The notes below the pieces were generated by a model. It was not told where the DNA came from. It did not search any database and saw only the letters and a list, made by a program, of their open reading frames with translations. Positions 1-7,188 of a stretch of DNA of 8,609 nucleotides are shown here, one piece after another (the stretch's first letter is position 1; the number at the start of each line of letters is the position of its first letter). A program made the translations under genes and the position numbers. This DNA comes from an uncultured Mollicutes bacterium (GTDB lineage: Bacteria; Bacillota_I; Bacilli_A; RFN20; CAG-826), in NCBI GenBank assembly GCA_900549975.1, contig URQK01000069.1:1-8609 (forward strand), read 5' to 3'.

Positions 1-19
1 AAAAAAATAAATAAAAAAA

Positions 20-48
20 TTGACATAACTATTTTGCATATTTATAAT
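20..48 (+). promoter_or_regulatory. Sigma-70/SigA-type promoter of the large lipoprotein gene
   Basis: TTGACA at 20-25 and TATAAT at 43-48 are both perfect consensus hexamers separated by the ideal 17 nt. The preceding bases 1-19 are almost pure A/T with A-tracts, as expected of an UP element. Transcription should start near 54-56, giving a leader of about 95 nt before the ATG at 150. A promoter this close to consensus implies strong basal expression unless it is repressed. An inverted repeat covers the -10 box and the likely start site (see 42-62). Confidence 0.85.
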
Positions 49-62
49 TATTACAATTATAA
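42..62. promoter_or_regulatory. Inverted repeat over the -10 box and start site, possible operator
   Basis: TTATAATT (42-49), a 5-nt spacer ATTAC, then AATTATAA (55-62) form a perfect 8-bp inverted repeat that includes the -10 hexamer and reaches past the probable transcription start. A repressor bound here would block the otherwise ideal promoter. The region is extremely A/T-rich, so such symmetry can also arise by chance. No regulator gene is in the window. Confidence 0.25.
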
Positions 63-80
63 TATAAATATTTTTTCCAT

Positions 81-120
81 ACATTTAAATAAATCCCAAT
101 AAAAATTATGGATTAAATGT
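81..120 (+). other. Weak A/T hairpin in the leader of the large lipoprotein gene
   Basis: ACATTTAA (81-88) is the exact reverse complement of TTAAATGT (113-120). The inner ATCC (93-96) can also pair with GGAT (110-113 area) if a few bases bulge. The stem would lie 14 nt before the Shine-Dalgarno site. It matches no riboswitch or leader-RNA class known to me and is weak in an A/T-rich leader. The rest of the 1-149 interval holds only the promoter elements. Confidence 0.2.
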
Positions 121-133
121 TTAATTTATTAAA

Positions 134-140
134 AAGGAGA
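134..140 (+). promoter_or_regulatory. Ribosome binding site deciding the start at 150
   Basis: AAGGAGA lies 9 nt upstream of the ATG at 150. It rules out the in-frame ATG at 141 (directly adjacent to the site) and the one at 117 (upstream of it). Starting at 150 also puts the two lysines of the signal peptide directly after Met. Confidence 0.85.
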
Positions 141-149
141 ATGAAAATT

Positions 150-3128
150 ATGAAGAAATCGTTTTTAGTATTATCAGCGATTATTGCATCACTAGGCCTT
201 GTTGCTTGTGGTGAAAATAGCAGCAATGGAAGTTTAAGTCCATCTATTTCAGTTATCGAAGATGATACAATTAAAGGAGCAGGGACTAAAGAATCGCCTT
301 TTTTGGTTTCTAATCAAAGGCAACTTAAAAAAGTGGCTAATGCTTGTTTGGGATCTGAAATTAAACTTTATATATCGATTGAAAGAGATTTTGAAATTAC
401 TGAAGAGTGGGCTCCATTAGGAACACTTAAGACACCTTTTACCGCTAATATCATTGGCAATGGTCATACAATTAAGGGATTAAATATTAAGGCGGCAGGG
501 GATGAGCAACAATTATTTGGCTTATTTGGATGTTATAGTGGTGTAGTAGAGAGCTTAACTGTTGAAGGCAATATTGATATTCAACAACAAATAGCGAGTA
601 GTTATGTTGGATTATTTGCGGGTGTAACATACAATGCTTATTTAAAAGATGTTACTACAAAAGGTAAAATAGTTGTTAGAAATAACACTGAGGTTGATGA
701 TTTAACTTCTTGTGTTGGTGGTGTAAGTGGTGCAAATGTATTAGGTGATAAACTTACTTCCACATTTGAAGAAGTATCTTTCTTTGGTGATATTGATTGC
801 CGCGTTAAGGATGCTAATGTTGCAGGTATATTAGGCTGCGTTCCTAATGTAAGTCTTATTCAAACGTCATCATTATTAATTACTAATAGTTATGTTGAAA
901 GTAGTCAAATTAAAGGTGGTAATGTTACTGCTGGCCTTGTTGGTAACTTAGATGCCTATACTGGTATTACTAATTCAATTGTCAAAGCAGATAAAATTGA
1001 AGCAATTGATAGCAGTGAAGGTGCTTATGTTGGTGGGATTACTGCTGCAGCATATTATGAAACAGCATTGATTAATAATGTTGTTTTGGTTAATAGTTTA
1101 AAAGCTCCTTCGTCACCATCTCCAGCTTATAGTTCGTATGCTGGTGTAGTAACAGGTCGCCCTGTTGAAGATGGTTATGAAGAGTATTCTAATGAATTAG
1201 GTAGCGCTATATATGGTAATGGATTTATAAATCCTATTATTGAAGCAGACACCACTTTATTAGAACAAGGTGAAACTATTGAAGCAAAAGATGTGGATTC
1301 AACTTATTTAATTAAACATGGATTTAATCGTGCTTGGAAAATAGATGATGGAAAAGCAGTTCTAAAAGCTGCAAAAGACATATCTTCTGATGAAGTTGAT
1401 GTAATTATTAACAAAAATGATGGAAGTGGAGATTCTAAAACTGTTAAAGTTGAGCCAAATACTATTGCAGTTATATCAGAAAATGACTACAAACGTGATG
1501 GCTATTTAAATTATGGATTATATTATGATAAAGAAGCTACAGTGGCATATCGTTTCTATGCTCCAGTTAATAGTGGATTAGAAGTTAATTGTGGCTGGTT
1601 TGATACATCGCGTTTAGCGGGTTTTTATAAAGGTGCATCATCAGTAAATGGTACAATTCAATTTATGGAAGACGGAACATTTGTTTGGCTAATGTCTGAC
1701 TTATATTCCAGTATTGGTACTTGGTGGTGTGATGGTAAACATTTAATTTATTCACATCTTTTCCTAGAAGATGTAGTTTGTATTTGGGATGAAGCAAATG
1801 GAAAATTTACTTTCCCTGATGCGAATGATGATTCTTATTCATATACATTTACTAAAGCCGGGAAAGTATATGGCTATTGGTCAAATGAAGAAGGAAGGCA
1901 AATATTCTTAAATGATGATGGAACAGGATCTTATAGTGATGGAGATACTGTTGTAAGCATTACTTATAGTAAAGTTAGCGATACAGAACTAAAAGTTAAT
2001 GATTTTGGCGCTTATGGCAATTGTAAAATAGTTATTGCCAATGATGAATCTATTACTTTTTCAGTTGTAGAAGATTATGATTATAGTTACAATTGGAAGT
2101 TAGTTAAAGGAAGTGCAGTACCTAATTATGAAAATAAAAAAGCCATTGGTAAATATAAAGGAAACTTTGCTGGTTGTATAGATTTATTAAAAAATGGGAA
2201 TTTTGAATATCGTAAGAATAGCGAAGATACAGTTTATGCTTATGGTGGATTTAGAATAATTGATAGCACAACTGTACAATTAAAATCTAGTGCAGTATCT
2301 ATTTTTAATGGAACATTTAAATTTGATGCTTCTACAAACACATTAATTAGTGTAGATGGCACAAAAATACTTGCTAAAGAAGGCGAATATGTTAATTCAT
2401 TTATGACTAGTGATAAATCCGTAATTATTCATGTGTTTGATAATAAGACTTATCTAGTTATGAATGGTAAATTAAATAAGAGTACTACAATTTCTGGAGA
2501 TTTAGTTGACGGTAATACCATTACTATTGGAAAAGATGAATATAAAATTGAAGGAACAACATTAAAATATATTTCTAAAGATCCTGATAAAACCCCATTA
2601 GTAAATACATATATTGATGCAAATACTAAAATTGAATTAGCATTAAACGCTGATGGAACAGGAACTTATGGTGGCTCTGCGATTAATTATACTTTTGATG
2701 GAACTAAAGTTAAATTCACTGTTAATAGTCTTCTTAATGTTGAATTAACTTGGAATGCATCAGATAAAACATTAATTGGAACAGCTGATGGTGGTGAATC
2801 GCCAGTTAACTTATCTTTCGCAGTTAAACCAGAAGTAGTTGAAGAAAAGAACTTAATTGGTACATGGTCAGGTAATGGCATTATGAGTAATACATATACA
2901 ATTACTATTAAGGCTGATAAAACTTATTCTATGAAACTTCCTGCTGGAACTTTTGATGGCACATGGACTGGATCATTAGACGGCAAAATCGAATTGGATA
3001 CTACACCTATCTCTTCAATCTTTGATAGTTGTTCTATTACTTATCAGGCATCATCAGATACTATTAAGGTTGAGTGGGAAGATTACGATTATAACCCAGG
3101 CTCTGGTGTTTGGACAAGGGTGTCATAA
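150..3128 (+). CDS. Large multi-domain surface lipoprotein (beta-helix/GLUG-like, InlB-like repeat, six C-terminal beta repeats)
   Basis: A 992-aa exported lipoprotein of unknown specific function. Residues 1-20 are a type II signal peptide (MKKSFLVLSAIIASLGLVAC) with lipobox LVAC, so Cys20 should be lipidated and the protein held on the outer face of the membrane. A short Ser/Asn-rich linker follows. Residues about 43-400 begin with the GAGTKESPFLV...WAPLGT...GNGHTIKGL pattern and continue with spaced GLFG/GLFAG/GGVSG/AGLVG turns, as in GLUG-motif right-handed beta-helix proteins. Residues about 416-484 resemble an InlB/Flg_new repeat (VDVIINKNDGSGDSKTVKV, then RDGYLNYGLYYDKEA, ending CGWF). 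From about 487 to 992 there are six related units of roughly 80 aa, with starts such as LIGTWSG and cores such as LNADGTGTY. No catalytic motif was seen. Adhesion, glycan binding or a structural role are inferences. The gene is monocistronic, with its own promoter and terminator. Confidence 0.85.
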   Translation: MKKSFLVLSAIIASLGLVACGENSSNGSLSPSISVIEDDTIKGAGTKESPFLVSNQRQLKKVANACLGSEIKLYISIERDFEITEEWAPLGTLKTPFTANIIGNGHTIKGLNIKAAGDEQQLFGLFGCYSGVVESLTVEGNIDIQQQIASSYVGLFAGVTYNAYLKDVTTKGKIVVRNNTEVDDLTSCVGGVSGANVLGDKLTSTFEEVSFFGDIDCRVKDANVAGILGCVPNVSLIQTSSLLITNSYVESSQIKGGNVTAGLVGNLDAYTGITNSIVKADKIEAIDSSEGAYVGGITAAAYYETALINNVVLVNSLKAPSSPSPAYSSYAGVVTGRPVEDGYEEYSNELGSAIYGNGFINPIIEADTTLLEQGETIEAKDVDSTYLIKHGFNRAWKIDDGKAVLKAAKDISSDEVDVIINKNDGSGDSKTVKVEPNTIAVISENDYKRDGYLNYGLYYDKEATVAYRFYAPVNSGLEVNCGWFDTSRLAGFYKGASSVNGTIQFMEDGTFVWLMSDLYSSIGTWWCDGKHLIYSHLFLEDVVCIWDEANGKFTFPDANDDSYSYTFTKAGKVYGYWSNEEGRQIFLNDDGTGSYSDGDTVVSITYSKVSDTELKVNDFGAYGNCKIVIANDESITFSVVEDYDYSYNWKLVKGSAVPNYENKKAIGKYKGNFAGCIDLLKNGNFEYRKNSEDTVYAYGGFRIIDSTTVQLKSSAVSIFNGTFKFDASTNTLISVDGTKILAKEGEYVNSFMTSDKSVIIHVFDNKTYLVMNGKLNKSTTISGDLVDGNTITIGKDEYKIEGTTLKYISKDPDKTPLVNTYIDANTKIELALNADGTGTYGGSAINYTFDGTKVKFTVNSLLNVELTWNASDKTLIGTADGGESPVNLSFAVKPEVVEEKNLIGTWSGNGIMSNTYTITIKADKTYSMKLPAGTFDGTWTGSLDGKIELDTTPISSIFDSCSITYQASSDTIKVEWEDYDYNPGSGVWTRVS

Positions 3129-3156
3129 TCTTTAATAATTAAATCTAATAAAAAAC

Positions 3157-3198
3157 GACTATGGAATGTAATTATAAAATCATTTCATAGTCTTTTTT
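3157..3198 (+). terminator. Rho-independent terminator, probably bidirectional
   Basis: GACTATGGAATG (3157-3168) pairs with CATTTCATAGTC (3181-3192) over 12 bp, with a single G-T wobble and a 12-nt loop, followed by six T (3193-3198). The A-tract at 3150-3155 gives a T-run on the opposite strand, so the hairpin can also stop - strand transcription arriving from the transposase remnant. It lies 28 nt after the stop codon of the large lipoprotein gene. Confidence 0.9.
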
Positions 3199-3556
3199 AT
3201 GCTATAAAGAATAAAACTGATAATAGCCAGCGGAAGTTTAAAGCACCAAAGAAACAAGAATATCTGATTAATGGATTATCTTCGACAAACGATTTCTTGC
3301 AAAATTTACAAATATATCTTTGTTGTTTATATCTAATTTTAGCTACTCTACCATCATTAAAAATAGAGTGGTTAATTATTTTGATTGAATAATCTTTAAT
3401 AGTATTGGTTTTGTGATTACAAGAAGGACATTGATGTTCATTTCTCTTTAGTACGACAGTAAGAAATAAGGTATTACCATCTGTTGTTGAATCACATTTT
3501 TTGACATCGGTATCTTTTAAATTTAAAAAATTTAAGGTATCATTGTTTATGGGCAT
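3197..3556 (-). pseudogene. ISL3-family transposase, N-terminal fragment (zinc-finger domain only)
   Basis: The 119-aa frame carries the N-terminal zinc-ribbon region typical of ISL3-family (IS204/IS1001/IS1165-type) transposases. CPSC (Cys43, Cys46) and CKFC (Cys83, Cys86) flank a segment with YSIKIINHSIFNDG and KIRYKQQRYIC, followed by the usual KSFVEDNP. Complete members are about 400-450 aa. Here similarity to the family pattern stops around residue 95-97, and the last 20 or so residues (CFFGALNFRWLLSVLFFIA region) are hydrophobic and not recognisable. The helix-turn-helix and the whole DDE catalytic domain are missing, so the product cannot transpose. The start is firm: ATG at 3556 with AAAGGAGGG 6 nt upstream. 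The stop codon lies in the T-run of the neighbouring gene's terminator. An internal deletion joining the 5' end to the far end of the IS would explain this. Confidence 0.8.
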
Positions 3557-3665
3557 GATAAACCCTCCTTTCGTATTTAATTTGTTGTTGCAAACTAATT
3601 ATACTGAAAGGATTTTTTATTTGAATTACCCACCCCGCGGAAGTTTGTTTTTATATGTTTGTTTT
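3200..3665 (-). mobile_element. Remnant of an ISL3-family insertion sequence
   Basis: The remnant consists of the truncated transposase plus about 100 bp of upstream sequence that probably belongs to the left end of the element. That upstream part contains a local G/C-rich patch (CCCACCCCGCGG near 3630-3640) unlike the surrounding A/T-rich DNA. GCGGAAGTTT occurs as a direct repeat at 3230-3239 and 3637-3646, close to the two edges. I could not find convincing terminal inverted repeats or the 8-bp target duplication usual for this family, so the limits are approximate. Confidence 0.45.
3563..3571 (-). promoter_or_regulatory. Ribosome binding site of the transposase remnant
   Basis: On the - strand, AAAGGAGGG precedes the ATG at 3556 by 6 nt. 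It is the strongest Shine-Dalgarno sequence in the window and still intact, so the remnant may still be translated if transcribed. A TATAAT is present on the - strand at 3598-3603, but no convincing -35 box lies at the right distance. Confidence 0.75.
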
Positions 3666-3693
3666 AGTAAAAATTATAATTTATATAATAAAA

Positions 3694-3741
3694 AACCCCT
3701 CAGTTTACCGATTAACTCGGATCAACTTTTTTTGAGGGGTT
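3694..3741 (-). terminator. Rho-independent terminator of the three-gene lipoprotein operon
   Basis: Read on the - strand, AACCCCTCA (3741-3733) pairs with TGAGGGGTT (3702-3694) over 9 bp and is followed by a T-run (3693-3688). The 30-nt interior contains a second small helix (CCGA-GTTAA-TCGG), so the structure is a long hairpin with an internal loop. It begins 34 bp after the stop codon of the 687-aa lipoprotein gene. Confidence 0.85.
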
Positions 3742-3774
3742 AATTAACATTTTATTTACTAATCTAAAAACTAT

Positions 3775-5838
3775 TTATTTTTTGAAAACAACAATACATG
3801 TTTCGCCATCGCAACTAAAATAAATTTCTAATTGTGCTTTTTCAGCATTTGTAATTGTTGATTTTACGCCATATTCAGAACTACTTAATTCGGTAATTAC
3901 TAGTTTAGAATTAGTATAAGACCATTTGAATGTTGCATCAGCAAAATATTTACTTTTGATAGTTCCTGTTCCATCTTTATTAAAGACCACTGTTGGATTT
4001 CCAAAATCATCTTTATCTAAAGATGTGGACCATGTGCCAATCAACCATGCTGCTGCATTTTCTTTAAGCAATTGCATATTTAGTTTATGTTTTTTATCAT
4101 AGTTATCTTGGGATGGCATAATTAAGGAAATTGAAGATTTGTCTTCGGCTATTACTACATTTGTTGGTTCTGATAATGTATTTTCTTCTGAATACCAAGA
4201 ACTAAATTTGATTGTTGTTCCATCGTATGCCCAATTAAATGTTGCTTCGTTATCATAAGCAACTCTTGTAACTTTTTGAACTATTTTACCGCTGCCATCA
4301 CTATTAAATGTGAAAGTTGTATTGAAAGTAATAATATCTTCATCTTCATTAGTTGCAGTAGTCGTATTCTTCCATGTACCAATAATCCAATCAGTTGGTT
4401 GTTCTACTTGTTTCTTTTCGACAGTTATTGTTAATGCTCTTGAAATAACATCAGGATTATTTTTACTTCTAACGGTAATATTAGAAGTACCTTCTTTTAA
4501 TCCTTTGATTGATAATGATTTTCTATCTGCTGAAATTTCACCAACTTCAACTACAGTAGGATCACTAGAAATAGCTTCTAATTTTTCATCAGACTCTGTA
4601 GGATAGGCTTCAATTTTAATAGTGGCAGTATCATCAACTTTTAAAGTTTTGTTAGTGATAGATATCCAAATTGAGTTTAAACTTGGACTTGTTACAGTTA
4701 CTTTTTTTGTAACAGTAACACTTCTAATAGGATCTGCGATAGTTAACGTTGCTTCACCTGATTTAACAGCTTTAGCACTACCAGTAAAGGAATTAATCTC
4801 AATTACTGATGTATCTGATGATTCTACAATTTTAAATTCATCAACATTTAATGCAGTAGCAGGAGAGAACTTGTTGATTCTTACATCGACATATTTACCT
4901 GCTTGAGCTAAGCCATCGTTATTTTCTTTATCGGAATAAGAAGATACATAGAATTCATCAATAGAAGTAATGTAATACTTAGAGACATCAAATGTAATTT
5001 CTTCTTTATTATCTTCGCCTAATACAAAAGTTGCTTTGTATTTAGAAGAAGAAGTTGGTTTTTGACTAGCATCAATAGGCTCATTTGTTTCGCTATCAAA
5101 ATTATCAGCAGGCCATGTATTTGATTCTAATTTACCTTCTAATAATTGGTTGTCTTTATCAAAAGATAATGTGGCTATATTTATGGTGCGGTTATTTACG
5201 AATGTTACAGTTAATTCATAGAAATCTTCTCTAGTTTTGCTAGTAAATGTTGCACCATCAACTAAGATTTTTGAAACATTATTTTGAAACCATGTTTTGT
5301 TATACACCACGCTATCAATTTCTTTTTTAGCGCCATCTAAAGAAATTTGCGTTGTTTCATTTTCGACATTAGAAACGATATTTTTTCTTTTAGCATGTTT
5401 TCCTAAATAATTCTCAATATCATAGAATGTAGTATCATTAAATCCTTTATAGATTAATAAGTCGCCAGTTTCAAGAGAACCTTCATTTTCAAATGTTGAT
5501 TTTCCTTTGATTAATATCTCGTTTTTATTAAATGAAACATCACCATTGGCCTTTTTAGAAGAGTCATCTTCAAACGTATAGCCTTTAATCTTTGTTGCAT
5601 CAATGTTAGTTTTGATTTCGCTAATTGAACTTGGAATATCAAAAACTGGTTGTGGAGCAACGCTAGCAGATGGTTTACTACTAACTGACTCGCTAGCACT
5701 ATTTGAAGGCTTGCTACTAGTTGAATTGCTAATTGATCCGCTAGTAGAAACTGAACCACTATTAGATGTTGTTTCACCACAACTAGCCATAGCGAATACA
5801 CTTGCTAAAAGTAATATGTAAGATATTTGTTTTTTCAT
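3775..5838 (-). CDS. Surface lipoprotein with two Ig-like (Big_2-type) domains and two C-terminal beta modules
   Basis: A 687-aa exported lipoprotein; specific function unknown. The signal peptide MKKQISYILLLASVFAMASC has lipobox MASC (Cys20). Residues 21-61 are a low-complexity Ser/Thr/Asn/Pro linker. Residues about 70-242 form a beta-rich domain (LLIYKGFNDTTFYD, then YELTVTFVNN), possibly related to the repeats of the two upstream genes, with low certainty. Residues about 295-384 and 385-475 look like bacterial Ig-like group 2 domains: SSDTSVIEIN...GSAKAVKSGEATLTI and SSDPTVVEVG...IKGLKEGTSNITVRS. Residues about 484-591 and 598-687 are two copies of the GTW...FNxDGxG module (WIIGTWKN/FNSDGSGKI and WLIGTWST/FNKDGTGTI) also found in the + strand lipoprotein. 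Cys676 and Cys681 could form a small disulfide loop. ATG at 5838 has AAGGGG 10 nt upstream (5849-5854). It is the last gene of the operon, 29 bp after the preceding stop. An adhesin or scaffold role is inference. Confidence 0.85.
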   Translation of the reverse strand: MKKQISYILLLASVFAMASCGETTSNSGSVSTSGSISNSTSSKPSNSASESVSSKPSASVAPQPVFDIPSSISEIKTNIDATKIKGYTFEDDSSKKANGDVSFNKNEILIKGKSTFENEGSLETGDLLIYKGFNDTTFYDIENYLGKHAKRKNIVSNVENETTQISLDGAKKEIDSVVYNKTWFQNNVSKILVDGATFTSKTREDFYELTVTFVNNRTINIATLSFDKDNQLLEGKLESNTWPADNFDSETNEPIDASQKPTSSSKYKATFVLGEDNKEEITFDVSKYYITSIDEFYVSSYSDKENNDGLAQAGKYVDVRINKFSPATALNVDEFKIVESSDTSVIEINSFTGSAKAVKSGEATLTIADPIRSVTVTKKVTVTSPSLNSIWISITNKTLKVDDTATIKIEAYPTESDEKLEAISSDPTVVEVGEISADRKSLSIKGLKEGTSNITVRSKNNPDVISRALTITVEKKQVEQPTDWIIGTWKNTTTATNEDEDIITFNTTFTFNSDGSGKIVQKVTRVAYDNEATFNWAYDGTTIKFSSWYSEENTLSEPTNVVIAEDKSSISLIMPSQDNYDKKHKLNMQLLKENAAAWLIGTWSTSLDKDDFGNPTVVFNKDGTGTIKSKYFADATFKWSYTNSKLVITELSSSEYGVKSTITNAEKAQLEIYFSCDGETCIVVFKK

Positions 5839-5848
5839 AAAGTATTAA

Positions 5849-5854
5849 CCCCTT
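5849..5854 (-). promoter_or_regulatory. Ribosome binding site of the 687-aa lipoprotein gene
   Basis: AAGGGG on the - strand, 10 nt before the ATG at 5838, inside the 29-bp gap after the upstream stop codon. There is no room for a separate promoter in this gap, which supports co-transcription with the upstream genes. Confidence 0.75.
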
Positions 5855-5867
5855 TTTGTATAATTAA

Positions 5868-7187
5868 TTAACCTAATTGAATTGGCAATTCAGTGCCACC
5901 TATATTTTCATAAGTGATAGTTGCTTTTCCACGAATGTTATTGATTGAATCGTAGTATTCAAAATTTAAAGATTCAAATTTATTTGCTGCGTTTAATTTG
6001 ATTTCTAACAACGTTATATATTGAGCATAATATCTAGCTTCAGTATATGGGGCGATTAAACTAATAATAGCTGACTCAAATCCTTCGTGGGCGGTAAATG
6101 TTTTTTTATCATTGCTTACTTCAAATAAAGCAGTACTAAATCCTAAATAATTTGGATATAATAAAGTTTCATCGATAGAATCATCATCATAGACTGTTAT
6201 TTTTTGTTCTCCACTAGAAGAAGTTGCTACTTTAAATTTATAGAAGTAACTGCCTTCTTTTTTGAAGCCATAAGAGTTATTACTAGAATCTACAGCATTA
6301 GAATAAACCGCATCTTTTGTGGCATAATAATATCCAACAGAAGTTCCAGCACTTTCTTCTAAAGTTGTTTTAGCAGTAAAATTCTTATTTAAATTTAAAG
6401 AGTAAGAAATATTAGTTAAAGCATCTTCTAATACATCAAGACCATCAACGTTTTCATCAAATGGAGTAATTTCTGGTATTGATGTTTCTTCATCCCAATT
6501 GAATGTTAATTCAAATCGATATGAAGAACTAACGCCACTAACAATAGTGGAAGAAGAACTAGTGTAAATGGTTACTTTATCGAATTTATTATCTTTTACA
6601 GACAACAATACTTTGGTAGCAGTAATATCTTTCAAAACTAAACTAGTAGCAAATGTTGTACTGATTTTCGGTTTTATTAAATATTGATCGTTTAATTTTA
6701 CTAAGTCAGAATAAGTTAAACTCTTAAATGGTGAAGCAAAATATTCATCGAATTTAACTTTGTCACTTGTTCTATTGCTAACAGGAATATCTTTAACTTC
6801 ATTTTTTAATGTTAATTCTCTTTGATAAGTATATCCATCATCTTTAGCAAAATATGTGTATGAATATGGATCATCAAAAGTTTCCTCATCGATTTCGTAA
6901 TGGTAAACAAGATTATTTGTAACAATTTTTTCATTGAAAATATTATGGAGATCGTAACTTTCAATATCAACTTGTTCACTACCATTATTGTATGTTGTAA
7001 TAACTTGTCCTTTTACGCCAAAATAATGTTCACGGCTATGAGCTAGTGCCTCTGCTAAACTATTACCGGTACTACTAGGTGGTACACTTATAGATGGTTG
7101 AGCGCTAACACTATTAGAATTATTTCTATCACAACCGACTAATAAGATAGATAATAATGGTACTAATACCAATAAAGATTTTTTCAT
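5868..7187 (-). CDS. Lipoprotein of unknown function with internal two-fold repeat, paralogue of the upstream gene
   Basis: A 439-aa lipoprotein I cannot assign to a named family. MKKSLLVLVPLLSILLVGC has lipobox LVGC (Cys19), followed by a short Asn/Ser/Pro linker. The mature part seems to be two related halves of about 195 aa (roughly 43-240 and 248-439). Each has aromatic-rich strands (SYTYFAKDDGYTYQ and YYYATKDAVY) and ends in a strand with a closing Pro-Ile (YRFELTFNWDEETSIPEI and KATITYENIGGTELPI). Such beta-sheet folds occur in LolA/LppX-like proteins, but that comparison is only by appearance. The next gene upstream is a tandem paralogue: SPFKSL/NPFKNI, PNYLGF/PNFSGF, SLIAPY/RLISPF. 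I chose ATG at 7187, with GAGGG 8 nt upstream, over an in-frame GTG at 7202, because it gives the standard MKK signal start. It lies 1 bp after the upstream stop, so translation is probably coupled. Confidence 0.8.
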   Translation of the reverse strand: MKKSLLVLVPLLSILLVGCDRNNSNSVSAQPSISVPPSSTGNSLAEALAHSREHYFGVKGQVITTYNNGSEQVDIESYDLHNIFNEKIVTNNLVYHYEIDEETFDDPYSYTYFAKDDGYTYQRELTLKNEVKDIPVSNRTSDKVKFDEYFASPFKSLTYSDLVKLNDQYLIKPKISTTFATSLVLKDITATKVLLSVKDNKFDKVTIYTSSSSTIVSGVSSSYRFELTFNWDEETSIPEITPFDENVDGLDVLEDALTNISYSLNLNKNFTAKTTLEESAGTSVGYYYATKDAVYSNAVDSSNNSYGFKKEGSYFYKFKVATSSSGEQKITVYDDDSIDETLLYPNYLGFSTALFEVSNDKKTFTAHEGFESAIISLIAPYTEARYYAQYITLLEIKLNAANKFESLNFEYYDSINNIRGKATITYENIGGTELPIQLG

Positions 7188-7188
7188 A

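Noticed and set aside
117..149. Longer start for the large lipoprotein (ATG at 117 or 141)
   Set aside because: The Shine-Dalgarno AAGGAGA at 134-140 lies after 117 and touches 141. Only ATG 150 has proper spacing, and it gives a normal signal peptide.
1..149. Riboswitch or cis-regulatory RNA upstream of the large lipoprotein
   Set aside because: The leader is short and nearly all A/T, with only a weak hairpin. No conserved riboswitch core was recognised.
3501..3743. An 80-codon + strand frame across the transposase start and the operon terminator
   Set aside because: It is antisense to the transposase remnant, runs through a terminator hairpin and has no similarity pattern or ribosome binding site.
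4310..4906. Two open frames on the + strand opposite the Ig-like domains of the 687-aa lipoprotein
   Set aside because: They are antisense frames of a clear domain-bearing gene. They have valine/leucine-rich shadow composition, no proper ribosome binding site and no recognisable domain.
5640..5770. Repetitive DNA in the Ser-rich linker of the 687-aa lipoprotein, considered as a phase-variation or CRISPR-like repeat
   Set aside because: The short similar units reflect Ser/Ala/Pro codons of the linker. There are no exact tandem units with regular spacers and no long homopolymer tract.
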